A DNA stretch of 64,000 bases, from NCBI GenBank assembly GCA_018340805.1, contig JACMZG010000008.1, positions 14,792,261 through 14,856,260 on the forward strand, in the 5' to 3' direction. Positions 36,926 to 47,579 of the stretch are shown here, one piece after another (position 1 is the stretch's first letter; the number at the start of each line of letters is the position of its first letter). Position numbers and translations under genes: made by a program. The notes below the pieces were generated by a model. It saw only the letters and a program-made list of their open reading frames with translations. It made no database searches and was not told where the DNA came from. This stretch comes from Microvelia longipes (Eukaryota > Arthropoda > Insecta > Hemiptera > Veliidae).

Positions 36926-36927
36926 TT
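36765..36927 (+). repeat. retroposon-like fragment with (TTTA)n tail
   Basis: A GC-richer piece (CCCTGAGGGCACCACGGC, AAGTGCCGACTTTGCAC) is followed by AATAAA-rich sequence and ends in about eight TTTA units (36894-36927). This is the form of a SINE or LINE 3' end. The internal GGCAC..GTGCC pairing could form a small stem. No head or second copy is seen. Confidence 0.45.
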
Positions 36928-36929
36928 CC

Positions 36930-37495
36930 GCATTACAACGATAATAATTAGACGTATCACCTGATATAGTAACAGCATCACAATGATTTTGTTAATCAAA
37001 TCTTCAGTGTATTATTTTTAAAAGCACACACATCACCGATGTTAAAGGGTTTAAATAAACCTTTCTGTGATTTTTATAATTAAAAAATTTCTATAGTAAT
37101 TAAAACAATAAAACATATCAATAAACTTTATAATAATCAGTATTCTTATCTATGGCAGTACTGTCATTTATTCATGGTTAATGTTGTATTATACATTTGA
37201 TATTGTTTTGGTTATTTCTATTATTTCTTCTGTTATGAGTTTTGATTATTTGTTTATTAGTTTGTTCCCAGGAAATCAAAGATTCCCTATAATACGTTTA
37301 TATTCCTATTACGTATACGAGTTATTTTGTTTTTGAAATTTTGAAGAATGAGTGCGTCGATATAAAGGTGTGGAAGGATTTGAACTTTCAGTTGAAAATA
37401 GGAATCAAAATCAGGTTAATTCTATTAGGGATTTAATGATGTGTCTTTATTTAGAAATATTTCACGATCTTGACCTTTTTTTGTCAATTGTAATT
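36930..37495. other. AT-rich, no gene seen
   Basis: No frame, RNA gene or repeat was delimited. Confidence 0.55.
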
Positions 37496-37499
37496 TAAT

Positions 37500-37770
37500 C
37501 GGAAGTCACTAAAGATGTGAGGGATGTGACGTACACCGGAGTGACGAGGATGTTAGAATAAGAAAGGTGGCAAGAAAATAACTGAGTTCTTTACTTCTCA
37601 AGATGACTGTAGAGAAGCCACGTACAAAATAAAGTTTTCTCACTCTAAGGATACTTATTAATAGAAGACGAAGCAGTGGCGAGATCAACTGAAGAACCGG
37701 TTTCTGTAGAGGTTGTGCTGCGCCTCCCAGGGTGCATCACTGCGCCATAAGCCACTTCTAGCACTCTACT
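37500..37770. other. GC-richer island, unassigned
   Basis: Compositionally distinct. A short plus frame (about 37661-37750, ending in TAA) could be an exon remnant, but it lacks clear splice sites and any known domain. Retroelement debris is equally likely. Confidence 0.3.
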
Positions 37771-38101
37771 TGACCCTTCTTCTTTAATAACTAATCTTTT
37801 AAGTTTTCAAGTTTTAACTTAAACGTAGTTAAGTTTAACTAGTTTTAAGTATTTTAAAAGCTTTGACTTAAAGAAAATAATGATTTGTGACTAAGTTAGT
37901 TTAATCCTACTTTACTTTGAAGCGTCTTTACTGTTTAGGTGTGTTGCATAGTTGGTTTAAAATGTGAGATTGAATAAAAATATAAAGCCATTGTCTTTAG
38001 CATTTTTTTTATCTTTCTTCGGTTAAAAATCTTAAGTGAAATTTAATGTTATCAGTGTTCTCTTACAACAACCACCGCAAGTCGTAATAAAATAAATTCG
38101 A

Positions 38102-38143
38102 GTGATATGAAATAAAGAGTCCAACTACTAAAATAGTTTCTTT
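38102..38143 (+). repeat. short repeat R5, copy 2
   Basis: Second copy of the 41-base phrase at 34795-34838, directly upstream of the minisatellite. Confidence 0.75.
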
Positions 38144-38144
38144 G

Positions 38145-38560
38145 CGTGCTGAACTCTATAATGTTGAATTCTATAACCGATTCTACATGGTTAGCAATAT
38201 CAGCTTCTATAATAAATTCTACATGGTTAGTAATATCAGCTTTTATAATAAATTCGACATGGTTAGTAATATCAGCTTCTATAATTAATTCTACATGGTT
38301 AGTAATGTTGGCCTCTTTAGTAGATTCTACATGGTTAGTAATGTCTGCCTCTTCAGTAGATTCTACATGGTTAGTAATGTTTGCCTCTTTAGTAGATTCT
38401 ACATTGTTGTAATGTTGGCCTCTTTAGTAAATTCTACATGTTTAGTATTGTCTGCCTTTACAGTAGATTCTACATGGTAAGTAATGTCGGGCTCCAGAAT
38501 AAGTTCTATTTTGTTAGTAATGTCGGCCTCTATAGTAAATTCTACGTGGTTAGTAATAAT
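38145..38560. repeat. minisatellite, 36-bp unit
   Basis: About eleven units of TCTACATGGTTAGTAATRTC followed by GCYTCTWTARTAAAT. Because 36 is divisible by three, a frame encoding a 12-residue repeat (STWLVISASIIN-like) stays open at 38146-38412. A one-base loss near 38407 shifts the frame, and there is no initiation or domain context, so it is not called a gene. Confidence 0.93.
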
Positions 38561-38569
38561 TTGGTTTTT

Positions 38570-39250
38570 GCAAAATCCAAATTAAAAATAAGTATCATGT
38601 TTCACTATTGCCCTCCACGGCACAAGAATATTCTTTTATTCTTTAGTGGAGGGATATACTATGTAAAAATATATATTAAAACTCTTGTAATGATAACTAA
38701 ATAAAGGTTTAAAAAAAAAAATTAATGTTTGATTGATATCAAACTTTTCAAACCAGTTCGTCGTAGTTGAAATGAGCTTATATATTTATGTTTAACTTTG
38801 CTTGTAATTTATGAATAATGTTTAGGTTATTAATATTATATGCTGATATTTTGGTTTTTTGTATCTTTCCATCAAATCAACTTAAATTTTCTTTATTTAA
38901 TTTACTTTTTTGCTTCGTTGCATTTCACGATTTAGCTTTTCAGAATTTTTCGTAAGCTACTACTAAAAGGGCACAAAACTATCATGCTAATAGACTATAA
39001 TAATATCTTTGCTGGAAGGTATAAATTGTACCTCCTATCGGGTGCCATTATATCCATATAACATAATTTGACAGGAAAATACTTTCAGTATTACATTTTG
39101 TTCCATCTGATATGAGAAAATCTTTTTCATGAGAGTTGTAGCTATTTGTATCAGTCTAAAGTCTAGAGGCAATCTCAAGTGTGGGTCCTATTACTCAAAG
39201 ACTTCATAAAAGTTTACTTCCATTATAAATCAATGTCTTGGTAAAGTTTA
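38570..39250. other. AT-rich, no gene seen
   Basis: A short inverted pair (CCCTCCAC near 38610 and GTGGAGGG near 38646) is the only local structure noted. Confidence 0.5.
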
Positions 39251-39259
39251 CAGTGTTAG

Positions 39260-39312
39260 GTCGTGCCGATGTGATTCGGCAGCTCTAAAGTTGTAAAACC
39301 TCAAAGCACGAC
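39260..39312. other. nested stem-loop
   Basis: GTCGTGC (39260-39266) pairs with GCACGAC (39306-39312). Inside, GCCGA/TCGGC forms a second hairpin at about 39265-39281. The closing stem of seven pairs recalls an acceptor stem, but the other tRNA arms and boxes are absent. Confidence 0.5.
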
Positions 39313-39319
39313 GTGTGTA

Positions 39320-39915
39320 CTATAAGAGACATAGATCCCGATCTTGATATGACCATGGACGGCTTGTCTCTAAACCACTTTTTATTTGCCAATAATATAC
39401 AGTATGTCCACATTTCTTGTTGAATATATCTGTAAATGACAATTTTCGACAATACATCTCAACAAAGTAATTTTTTAAATGTATTAACTTTTAACAACCA
39501 TGAGCACGCTGAGAATATATCTAGGATAGAAGAAACATTACTCATGATAACAGAAATATTCGACCAGCGACCAGTTGTAATCCAAGTTGTAACCTACTTT
39601 GCAAACTTAAAACTATGATTTGTGTATCTTAAGTCAATTCAAGTATTTATATGTTTTTGAATTAACAATCTTCCGGTTTGCCATCATATCTTCCAACATA
39701 ATAACCGGTTTTTTGAGTCCAAATTGACCAATTTATTAAATATTATCTTCTCTATGAAGATGATATTTTTATTATAAACACTAATAATTGTTTATTGTGA
39801 GCAGTAATTGTTCAATAGAATTACATTAATGTTACGTTTCCTTTATTAACTCGTCAAGTAAAAATGAAATTGTTTGTTTATGAAGCAACTATATTGCTTG
39901 ATTTATCATTATAGT
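39320..39915. other. no gene supported
   Basis: A 60-codon plus frame at 39436-39618 lacks any domain and is not called. Confidence 0.5.
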
Positions 39916-39920
39916 ATTTT

Positions 39921-40587
39921 TAGTCCAAGAGTCAAACCTGAAAAAATGTGACTCATTTTGTACTACTTCAAACCAAATGTTTCTGAAAATATACCTTCAA
40001 TTATAATGGGAAAGCATATTTTTATTTTCATATGAATGCTTAATATGAACGCGCTTGCTCAAAATATTTGAAAAACAAAGAAATTCCAGTTTTCTTGCAA
40101 TAAGTGGTTCCCTGTGGGTCGTTTGCAAAACACGAAGAGAATATTTTTTAAGCTGATAAAATGTCCTATAACACGTGTGTTTTTTCATTAAAATGCTCAA
40201 AAAGTAAATATTTCTTTAAAGAAATTCGTTGACTTTGCACAAATTAACCATTTTTATGAAAGAGCCATAACTTTGGTTGTAGTTATCCGATTTTGATGAT
40301 TAAACACTCGTTTTATTGGAAATCGTATCAGCTTTGAAAAATGTTGAGAAGTGCTTGAAAAAATGTCTCTTCTTGTTTTGCTTTTGATCCACTGGGAACC
40401 AATATTTCCAAGAAAAGTAAAATATGGGCGATTTTCTAAAATGTTGAGAATGTGCAACCATATTGTAAGAACTCCCCTCTGGATAGCCACACTATGTTTT
40501 TCTTCATATTTTAAGATATATTTTTAGAAAAATTTGTTTTACAGTTGACAAAATGAGTCAATTTTTTCAGGTCCGGCTTTTGGATTA
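39921..40587. mobile_element. MITE, about 667 bp
   Basis: Terminal inverted repeats of about 38 bp: TAGTCCAAGAGTCAAACCTG at the left (39921 on) and, on the opposite strand at the right (from 40587), TAATCCAAAAGCCGGACCTG. Both continue into AAAAAAT.TGACTCATTTTGT. The interior is non-coding; short minus frames at 39997-40200 and 40254-40490 have no recognised domain. The target duplication was not resolved, so no superfamily is named. Confidence 0.8.
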
Positions 40588-40589
40588 TT

Positions 40590-42845
40590 TCGCACTTATA
40601 CAATGTTGACAAAATAAAAAAAAGAACCTCCTTTCAAAGAAAATAACAAATCTCTTTTTCAATCAAATTTACCCTTTTTACTAATTTTTCCAATAAAGAT
40701 GTAGTTATGTAAGTAATGACGTCACACTTCCTGATGAAAATGTCATTGACACCATACCATAGCGGAAATTATGTTTTTATCTAATTTGTGAATAATTTTT
40801 CGTAATTTTGCAAACTTATATGTATTTTTAGTTGCAGTTCGTGTTTTGCTTAAAGGGACATTGATTTGATTTATTGTCTAGTCAATACTCTTGACGTACA
40901 CGTCTTTTTTACGAGTTACGAACATCAAGTTCTGTTCCCTTTAACCTCTTTCAGCGTTGAACACATGTAAACAAAGAGAAAGTTAGCAAAGATGCAAATC
41001 CACTTAATAAATCTTTTCGTATTGTTGGAGGAATTAAAATGAAAAATGTTAAAGTCTCAGAGGCGATGGATTTAAGTTTATAGGAAACCAAGATTCGATG
41101 ACAAAAATTACATTATTTAAAATTTGAATGAAGTCTTCACAACGTGACTTATGTCATAGGTTGACTAAAAAGTATTAAATTACGTTATGCAAACACTGTG
41201 TAGTAACGCTGAAACGTTAAATTTGTTGCTGTAATTGAGTTATTACTCGAAATCATAAGTTAATTCAGACATTAACTGTTGACGCTAACATAGAAATTAA
41301 CTTTACGAAAATAAAATAGTTACCACAATAGTTAATTGTTCTCGATAAAAGGGCAAATTATAAGAATGCAGAGAGATGAAGCATATGTCATGATAGATAT
41401 TACGTGTTTTCTTCGTCATTTTAGATTTTATGTCTAAAATATGAGTGTGTTTTGATGCTTTTTTTTAGAAATTAATAGAGAATAAGTGGCAGTAGTATTT
41501 TTGTAATGTATCATGTATTTTTACGTGTTAGGTTAAAATATGGATATAATTAATTAATTCATTTTTTTTTCAATGTAAGTAGAAGAAACCGACGAATTCA
41601 TAAATAAGTTTATTTATTGCATAATACTTCATATCTAAATTTATTTTTTGAAACTTTCAAATTTATTAATAAAAACCTTAAATGATTAAGATCTTTATTT
41701 GCAATAGCATTGTTGGTTTAGACGGATCTGCTTGAACATTTAAATGAAGAATTTTCACTTATTCCAAAATAAGCAAAAAAATGCTTTCTAAACTTTCATT
41801 ATGCCTAATATTAAGATCATAAACTGTCAATTATTTTGATACGTATTTCCAAATAGCCGCTTTTAATTACAATACAACGTTACAGGTCGTTTAATTATGA
41901 AATTCGAAAAAAAAGAAAACAGAAGTGTCTTACTTTGATGCCCGGAGGGTTTGTATTCGCTACCTAAGTTCACGGTCGTTATCAATATCAAAAACGAATG
42001 CAAAACTTTCTTTTAAATATCCTCTTTTTTTCGCGAACTTAAAAAAAAATTAAGTGTCTCTTCTTAAAGATTTATTATACACGTAAACAGTTAAGTGTAC
42101 ATTAGTATTTGAATGACCAGTAAAGTTGTGTTTTTGCAAAGTTACATCTTACGCAATTTAAGAAGTTCATTAAGAAGTTTGTTTGATGACGTTGTGAAAA
42201 AAAGACGCAATTTAAGTTCCACACATGGGCAGACCAAGGTGCTTAGTTGGGTTTTCTCCTTCCAGTCAAGACAAGTCAATCTTGATATTACCGCTTGATT
42301 TCTTACATACTTAGGCGTTTTTACTATACTCTTATTTCTGATATTCCACTAAATATTAAACGGGGGGTGGGGGGGGGATGTTAAACTTAAAAGTAGCGAA
42401 AAGTAAATAATTCACTTTTAAAAAAAATCTAATCCTTCACACATTTCAAAGGTGCGAACATTGAAATCCCTTTGGAGCCTAGAACTATTGGACGGGAATA
42501 ATTATTGTTCAGTGGATTTTAAGACTTGTCACTTGTTCAGTTATATCAATGAATTGTTTCTTAAATACAGTGAAACAGTTCTCAAGATTACAGTGCTTAG
42601 ATCATTTAAAATTTTGCTTAGAACCAAAGATTCCTATCTTTTATTTACGTTTTATCCCCACTGTTAGCAGTAAAGCTTTAAGAGACTGATGCCTTGTATT
42701 CAAAGACACTTCTTGACCTAATCCAACCCTATTCATAATAAAGCCCTTATTCCTAAACTTGACAGAAAAAAATCACTACGGTGTCTGTTGACATCGTAGC
42801 TCCCAGTGTATTTATGCTCGAGAGTTCATAATATGTTTTTAGAGA
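40590..42845. other. no gene supported
   Basis: Short frames at 42113-42298 and 42452-42667 have no recognised domain. A G-rich tract with three runs (GGGGGG, GGGGGGGGG) lies at 42361-42380. Confidence 0.5.
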
Positions 42846-42849
42846 AAAA

Positions 42850-43065
42850 TATTTTTTATGACGTCATAAACCCGAAATAATGACAGTAAAAATTTCGAAA
42901 AATCATAAACGCGAAAAAATGTTACAATCAATTTGAGATTTGGCACGCATGCAGCCATCTACTAGACTAACATATCCGCTAAGTTTCCTCTCATTATCAG
43001 CATTAGTTAAATTTTATCCAACAACATGTCAAGCATAACTTGTGCTGTATTTATGCTAGAGAATT
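42850..43065 (+). repeat. dispersed repeat R2, internal part
   Basis: AAAAATTTCGAAAAATCATAAA, TTTGAGATTTGGCACGCATG and TCATTATCAGCATTAGTT match 45745-45870 in order. The block is followed by an inverse 5S-like segment. Confidence 0.65.
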
Positions 43066-43069
43066 CAGA

Positions 43070-43240
43070 CTTAGGTCTAGTTGTGCTGTTGGTCAAGTGG
43101 TCACTCAAACTCGTCGCTCAGTGGTCACCTATCTAAGTACCACGCTTGATGCTAACAAGTGACCCAATGACAACCGGTGGTTCTGTAGCTATCTTTAAAC
43201 TGAAGCGTTAGAATCTGTTAGATATCCGAACAGATAAATT
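43070..43240 (-). repeat. 5S-like SINE, inverse copy
   Basis: On the minus strand: CTACAGAACCACCGGTTGTC, GTTAGCATCAAGCGTGGT, ACTTAGATAGGTGACC, which follow the order CGGTT / GTTAAGCA / GTACTT.GATGGGTGACC of 5S rRNA. The element at 62640-62870 is the same subfamily in the opposite orientation. Its tail (GACGAGT, CAGCACAACT, TAGCATAAATACA) differs from that of copies 1 and 2. Confidence 0.7.
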
Positions 43241-43244
43241 TCTA

Positions 43245-43680
43245 CCAAATTTATCTTGATCCCCCAAAAAACAAAAACTTCCCCATAAAATAATGATATG
43301 AGCATTGGTTTTAATAAAGTACAAAACTACTACTAACAATGCAAAGACATTTGACATATTTGTTACTCTTAAGTGTAGGAGTTTTCAAATGATAAACCAC
43401 TTAAATTATTATCAAAATTTAAATAGAATTTTAGTAATCCGCTTAAATAAACCTGGAGGATGGATTTTGTTTCAACTCTCTAGCAAAAATGCATTGGAAT
43501 AACAGACAGACAGACACATAAGATGACAGTAAGACAACCGATCCCTATGTATCAAATATATCATAAATTTGTTAAAAAAATAATCACTTCATTGGAAAAT
43601 AATAGTAATCTAAATTATTATTGACCTTTATAAAGTGTTTTTAATGATTTACCTAAACATATTGAAGATTTAGGTCTTCC
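43245..43680. other. no gene supported
   Basis: Holds a 65-codon frame without a domain and an ACAGACAGACAGACACA tract near 43502-43518, a phrase also seen inversely in repeat R2. Confidence 0.45.
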
Positions 43681-43709
43681 GGTGGTGACCGCGTCAATAT
43701 AGATAAAGA

Positions 43710-43751
43710 ATCCGACGTTTCGCTTTCACTGTGGGAGGCATCTTCAGGGAT
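43710..43751 (-). ncRNA. possible minimal hammerhead motif (decayed)
   Basis: On the minus strand, CTGAAGA (43747-43741) and GAAA (43721-43718) are the two core boxes. The GAAA box continues as ACGTC, giving the palindrome ACGT in place of stem III and C as the cleavage-site base. Stem I is perfect: ATCC (43751-43748) with GGAT (43713-43710). The stem II region between the boxes pairs poorly and has an extra base, so an active ribozyme is doubtful. Confidence 0.33.
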
Positions 43752-43759
43752 GTAGGACA

Positions 43760-44875
43760 TCATGGATAGAAACACAATGCTCTACAAAACTGAACTGAGT
43801 TTAAACTTTTAAATAACTAGTTACTCTAAATAAAAAAAAATTATTGGCGAAAAATTAAAAAGTCTTATTAATTTAAATTTATCATTTTCTACTCTGAACC
43901 TTAGTACCATTCCATTCCTTTTAAAACCACCAAGATTTATGTAGGTTAAAGATTAATTTTCTAAAAAAAAATGTTAATACAGAAGTTGCAATTAAAAATA
44001 GATGTTCAATTCTAATTTTATTATTGTATTATTGATCTAATAAACGGTTCATTCATTCATAGGTGAGCCCATCCAGAGACAAAGGATATATGTACTGTTA
44101 GATTTTATGATGTTTATTATACTGTTAAATAATAAAATCCATACTTGAAAGCAATGATTATTTTTATTTTATGCTTCTTTAATTTATGTATTATTAAAAT
44201 GTATTTATTTCTCTTAAAAGAAGTAACAGTTTTACAAAACCTGTTCTTTTTATTCCCCTAGAAGTGTCTTTAATTGCCATATCATAGCTCAGAATTAGGG
44301 GTCGTAATCTATTTGCCTACTGACCCTTTGGCTTATATTTTATTAAAAAAACTTGAAACAAAAAGATTGAACCAACTCGATTTGTAACATAAAATTCGCT
44401 TATGCTTCGATACAATTTTTCTATTTTAGTATAGCCTGCATTTCTTATGTCTTACATTTTCTTAATTTTTGTTACAGGTTTGTTTCAAATTGAATAAACT
44501 TTATTTCTGCAAGTAAGGTAATGTCTACTTGCTTCTTTTGAATAAGCTTAGTTAATGGAGAAAATTTATTTTAAACTTAGCTTAACTTAAACTTTAGCTT
44601 TAAATACTAACTTTATCATAGTATTTTATGCTAACATAAAATAAATGAAATATCTAACCATAACTTCAAATCTTTTTTCACTATTTTTCATCCACAAAGT
44701 GGCTGAGAAAAATGTTTGTCACGGCAATTAGATTCAACGATACATAGTCCCTAGCAGCTTTTTGCATTAATCATATTACTTACTAGGAGGGGAGAAATAC
44801 AACCCTCTATATATAGTTATGACTGATTTAAGCTAAGCTCCTTGTAAGCCTGATATTTCAATCTTAGAAGATAGA
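43760..44875. other. AT-rich, no gene seen
   Basis: No coding frame or delimited repeat. Confidence 0.5.
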
Positions 44876-44878
44876 ATT

Positions 44879-44935
44879 TGGGGGGGGGGGGCTAACGAAA
44901 TATTTGGGAAGTTTTAGCCATCCCCCCCCCTTAAG
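44879..44935. repeat. inverted G-run / C-run
   Basis: A run of G followed by GCTAA (44881 on) faces TTAGCC and a run of C (44915-44931). The two could pair as a hairpin with a loop of about 20 bases. Confidence 0.7.
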
Positions 44936-44939
44936 TCCA

Positions 44940-45575
44940 TCTATGAAAGTACTCTAAAAGTCACTACTCAAGACAAAGACACTAAGCAAAGTACAACCTC
45001 CAAAACAATATTACCGTCTATTTATAAATGTGTTTGATTTAAGACACATCTGAGTAAGTTCAGATCCTTATTTAGATATATATTTTTAACTTCCATTATT
45101 TCATTAAAAGGAATACGTTTATGATCCCACATTAGACCTAATATATCATCACTTTGACCTGATTTAATCCACTCAAATATAAATAAAATCTTTAATTCCA
45201 AAATTACATTTGTAATGTAAAAGGAGAAATGAGAAATTAAAAAAAAGTCAATGTTAAAGTAATAAAGTTCTCTTGCATAACTTTAATATGTTTTTTTGCT
45301 GCAAATTTCAAAGGACAAACTTGATCCTGTCCGGCAAAGAGAACCAGTTCTTTAGTTTTATTATTTCTTGATCTCTTCAAAACCTATTTATAAAAATATG
45401 GCTTTTTTATTAAAAAAAAAAATATTAAATTAAGGTGACTAATAAGTTTGTTGAAAAATGAGGTTATCGTTTCCTTTTAATAACTCGAATTGTAAATCCC
45501 AATCCTTAAAAACATATGCCAGACAATTGTATGTTTTGTGTATACGAATGTTTGATTTCTTTTATTTTGTACGTT
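44940..45575. other. AT-rich, no gene seen
   Basis: No coding frame or delimited repeat. Confidence 0.5.
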
Positions 45576-45579
45576 AGAC

Positions 45580-45885
45580 GTATCAGGTGTTTTTAAGACC
45601 CTCTGATAAGTTTTCACAGAAAGTCTATCTGTATGGGATTATATGTGTGTGTTTGTATGTTTGTTATCATCGAAGCTTCTTGCGTATATTTGCTATGGAG
45701 TTGAAACAATAAAAAATCAATCACCAAAAATCGATCACTCGGCAAAAATTTCGAAAATTCATAAAACGCGGATAATGTTTTGATCGGTTTGAGATTTCAC
45801 ACACATGTTGTCATATATAGGACAAAAATATGTAGCACGTCTCATTTCATTATCAGCATTAGTTCAGTTTTCAACGTACGACTTG
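45580..45885 (+). repeat. dispersed repeat R2, copy 2
   Basis: Starts TCAGGTGTTTTTAAGACC, continues through a TGTGTGTTTGTATGTTTG tract, AAAATTTCGAAAATTCATAA and TTATCAGCATTAGTTCAG. It links the 5' part seen at 12684 with the 3' part seen at 42850. Confidence 0.7.
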
Positions 45886-45889
45886 TATA

Positions 45890-47235
45890 CGTATTTTTTT
45901 TTTAAATTTTAAAACATCGAAAAATACTACCATTGAGATGAGATTTTGTACAAGTGTTTCTAATCTGATATGATGAGAAATTGAGGTACCCCGTGTCCAA
46001 ATTTGAAACCACTTTAATGGTATTTGGTATGTATTCAATACGTTCCTAGTAGAATATTTTAAACTCAATAGAATAACCCAAGAGGCAAAGAGACTAATTA
46101 CTATTGTATGCCAAAAAGGAGTGGTTAAATATAAATTAAAATATTAACATGAAAATTAAATTAAATATTAAATTAATATTTCAGGATTGGTTACCCTGAA
46201 AAATTATGCACCGCTCTAAAATTCTAATTTTAATTCCACTCCTCTATAACTATAATATTTAATAGGATAATTAAGTTTTGCCTGTGTTTGTGAAGCCTTT
46301 GCTATGTTATAAGAAGTCAAAAGTGTCTTTCATTAATTATATATCATTAGATCTGGTGATATGTTCATATAAGATAATTATTTCAACCCCTTGTAAACGA
46401 TAAAAGTTTATTCCTTAAAATACTAATTGATTGTTCAATTATAAAACAGTTTCTAAAGTTATCAGTAGAAAGTTGCTTAAAACGGCTCCTTTTTTGTCCA
46501 AATAACTTATTGTCTAACCCAAGTTTGCTTAAATATAACTTATTGGTTTACTAGAATTTAAATCATATATAAAAATTTATAATTTTTGGAGAAACGACAG
46601 AATAAAGGCTCTATAAGGAAATAAAACAGTAATTATAACGCTATCACGTATACTCGGCTTCCTGAATGTTAAATCTCTTCTTTCCCATGGCAATCTGAAT
46701 TTATAAAAATACCATGACATAGTGCTAATACCATTACGTACAAAGTCAAGCCGATGTTCAGAATGTTCAAATAATTAGTGATTAGTATGCAAGATGTGTA
46801 GATACAAAACAAAAACTCCTACTGTCTTGCAAGTTACGGAGTCGTGTTTTGTTGGTAAAGTTATGGCCCCTCTTTAGTATTCTTGCAGCTTTATTCTTCT
46901 AGAGATAATTTTTGATAAGTAACTATAAACTTCGCAATAAAACCATTTTTATATTAATAATAGAAATATTTTTAAAATCTCATTGTAATGTCACTTAATT
47001 AAACTTTTTATTATTGAATATGAAATTGGATGATGATGAAACACAAAAAATCGGAACAATTCGGAGATTAAGGTCGGAAAGATATTCTGGGCATTCAGGC
47101 CTTCGTATGACCGAAAACTTAGTAAAAGTGAAGGCGGTGATACGAATAATGTAAGTGAAGTGACTGGGAACAAAGTGCTTGGTACTTGAAGACAGACATC
47201 TCCCTGTAGCACTACAGAACTTTGACTTTCTCGGG
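45890..47235. other. no gene supported
   Basis: Minus frames at 45871-46068 and 46991-47212 have no recognised domain. Confidence 0.5.
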
Positions 47236-47239
47236 GTTG

Positions 47240-47575
47240 CCAGAGTTCTCTGTTGGGTGGCGCTGGACTAGCCAGATCTGTGAGCGTGGTTAGAGTCTGC
47301 TGATGCTAGAGGAGCTGATGAGATTGGTGAGACTGGTTGAACTAGGGCGGGCCAAGTGAGACTAATGTGATTAGAGGACCTAGTAAGACTAGATGAACCC
47401 ACTGTGAACTAGTAGTCGGCGCTAGCCAGAGTGGTGAGCCTAGCCAGAGTCTAGCTGGTCTAGATGAACTAGGCATACTGTGTACTAGTCGCAGACACTA
47501 GCCAGAGCAGTGAGTTTGAATAGAGTCTGGTTGTGCTTGATGAAGTGGGCACACTGTGGACTAGTCATATGTGCA
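47240..47575. repeat. degenerate GC-richer minisatellite
   Basis: Repeated phrases ACTAGCCAGA, GTGAG, AGAGTCT, TGATGAA and CACACTGTG..ACTAGT recur with a period near 80-90 bp. The last two units are the clearest. Composition is well above the local average. Confidence 0.75.
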
Positions 47576-47579
47576 CATA

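Noticed and set aside
36894..36927. Telomere-like or origin-like TTTA repeat
   Set aside because: A short (TTTA)n tail after a GC-richer segment is better explained as a retroposon 3' end.
22860..38560. CRISPR-like arrays (regular repeats at 22.9, 30.1 and 38.1 kb)
   Set aside because: The units are contiguous tandem repeats without unique spacers, in an animal-type genome with no cas genes.
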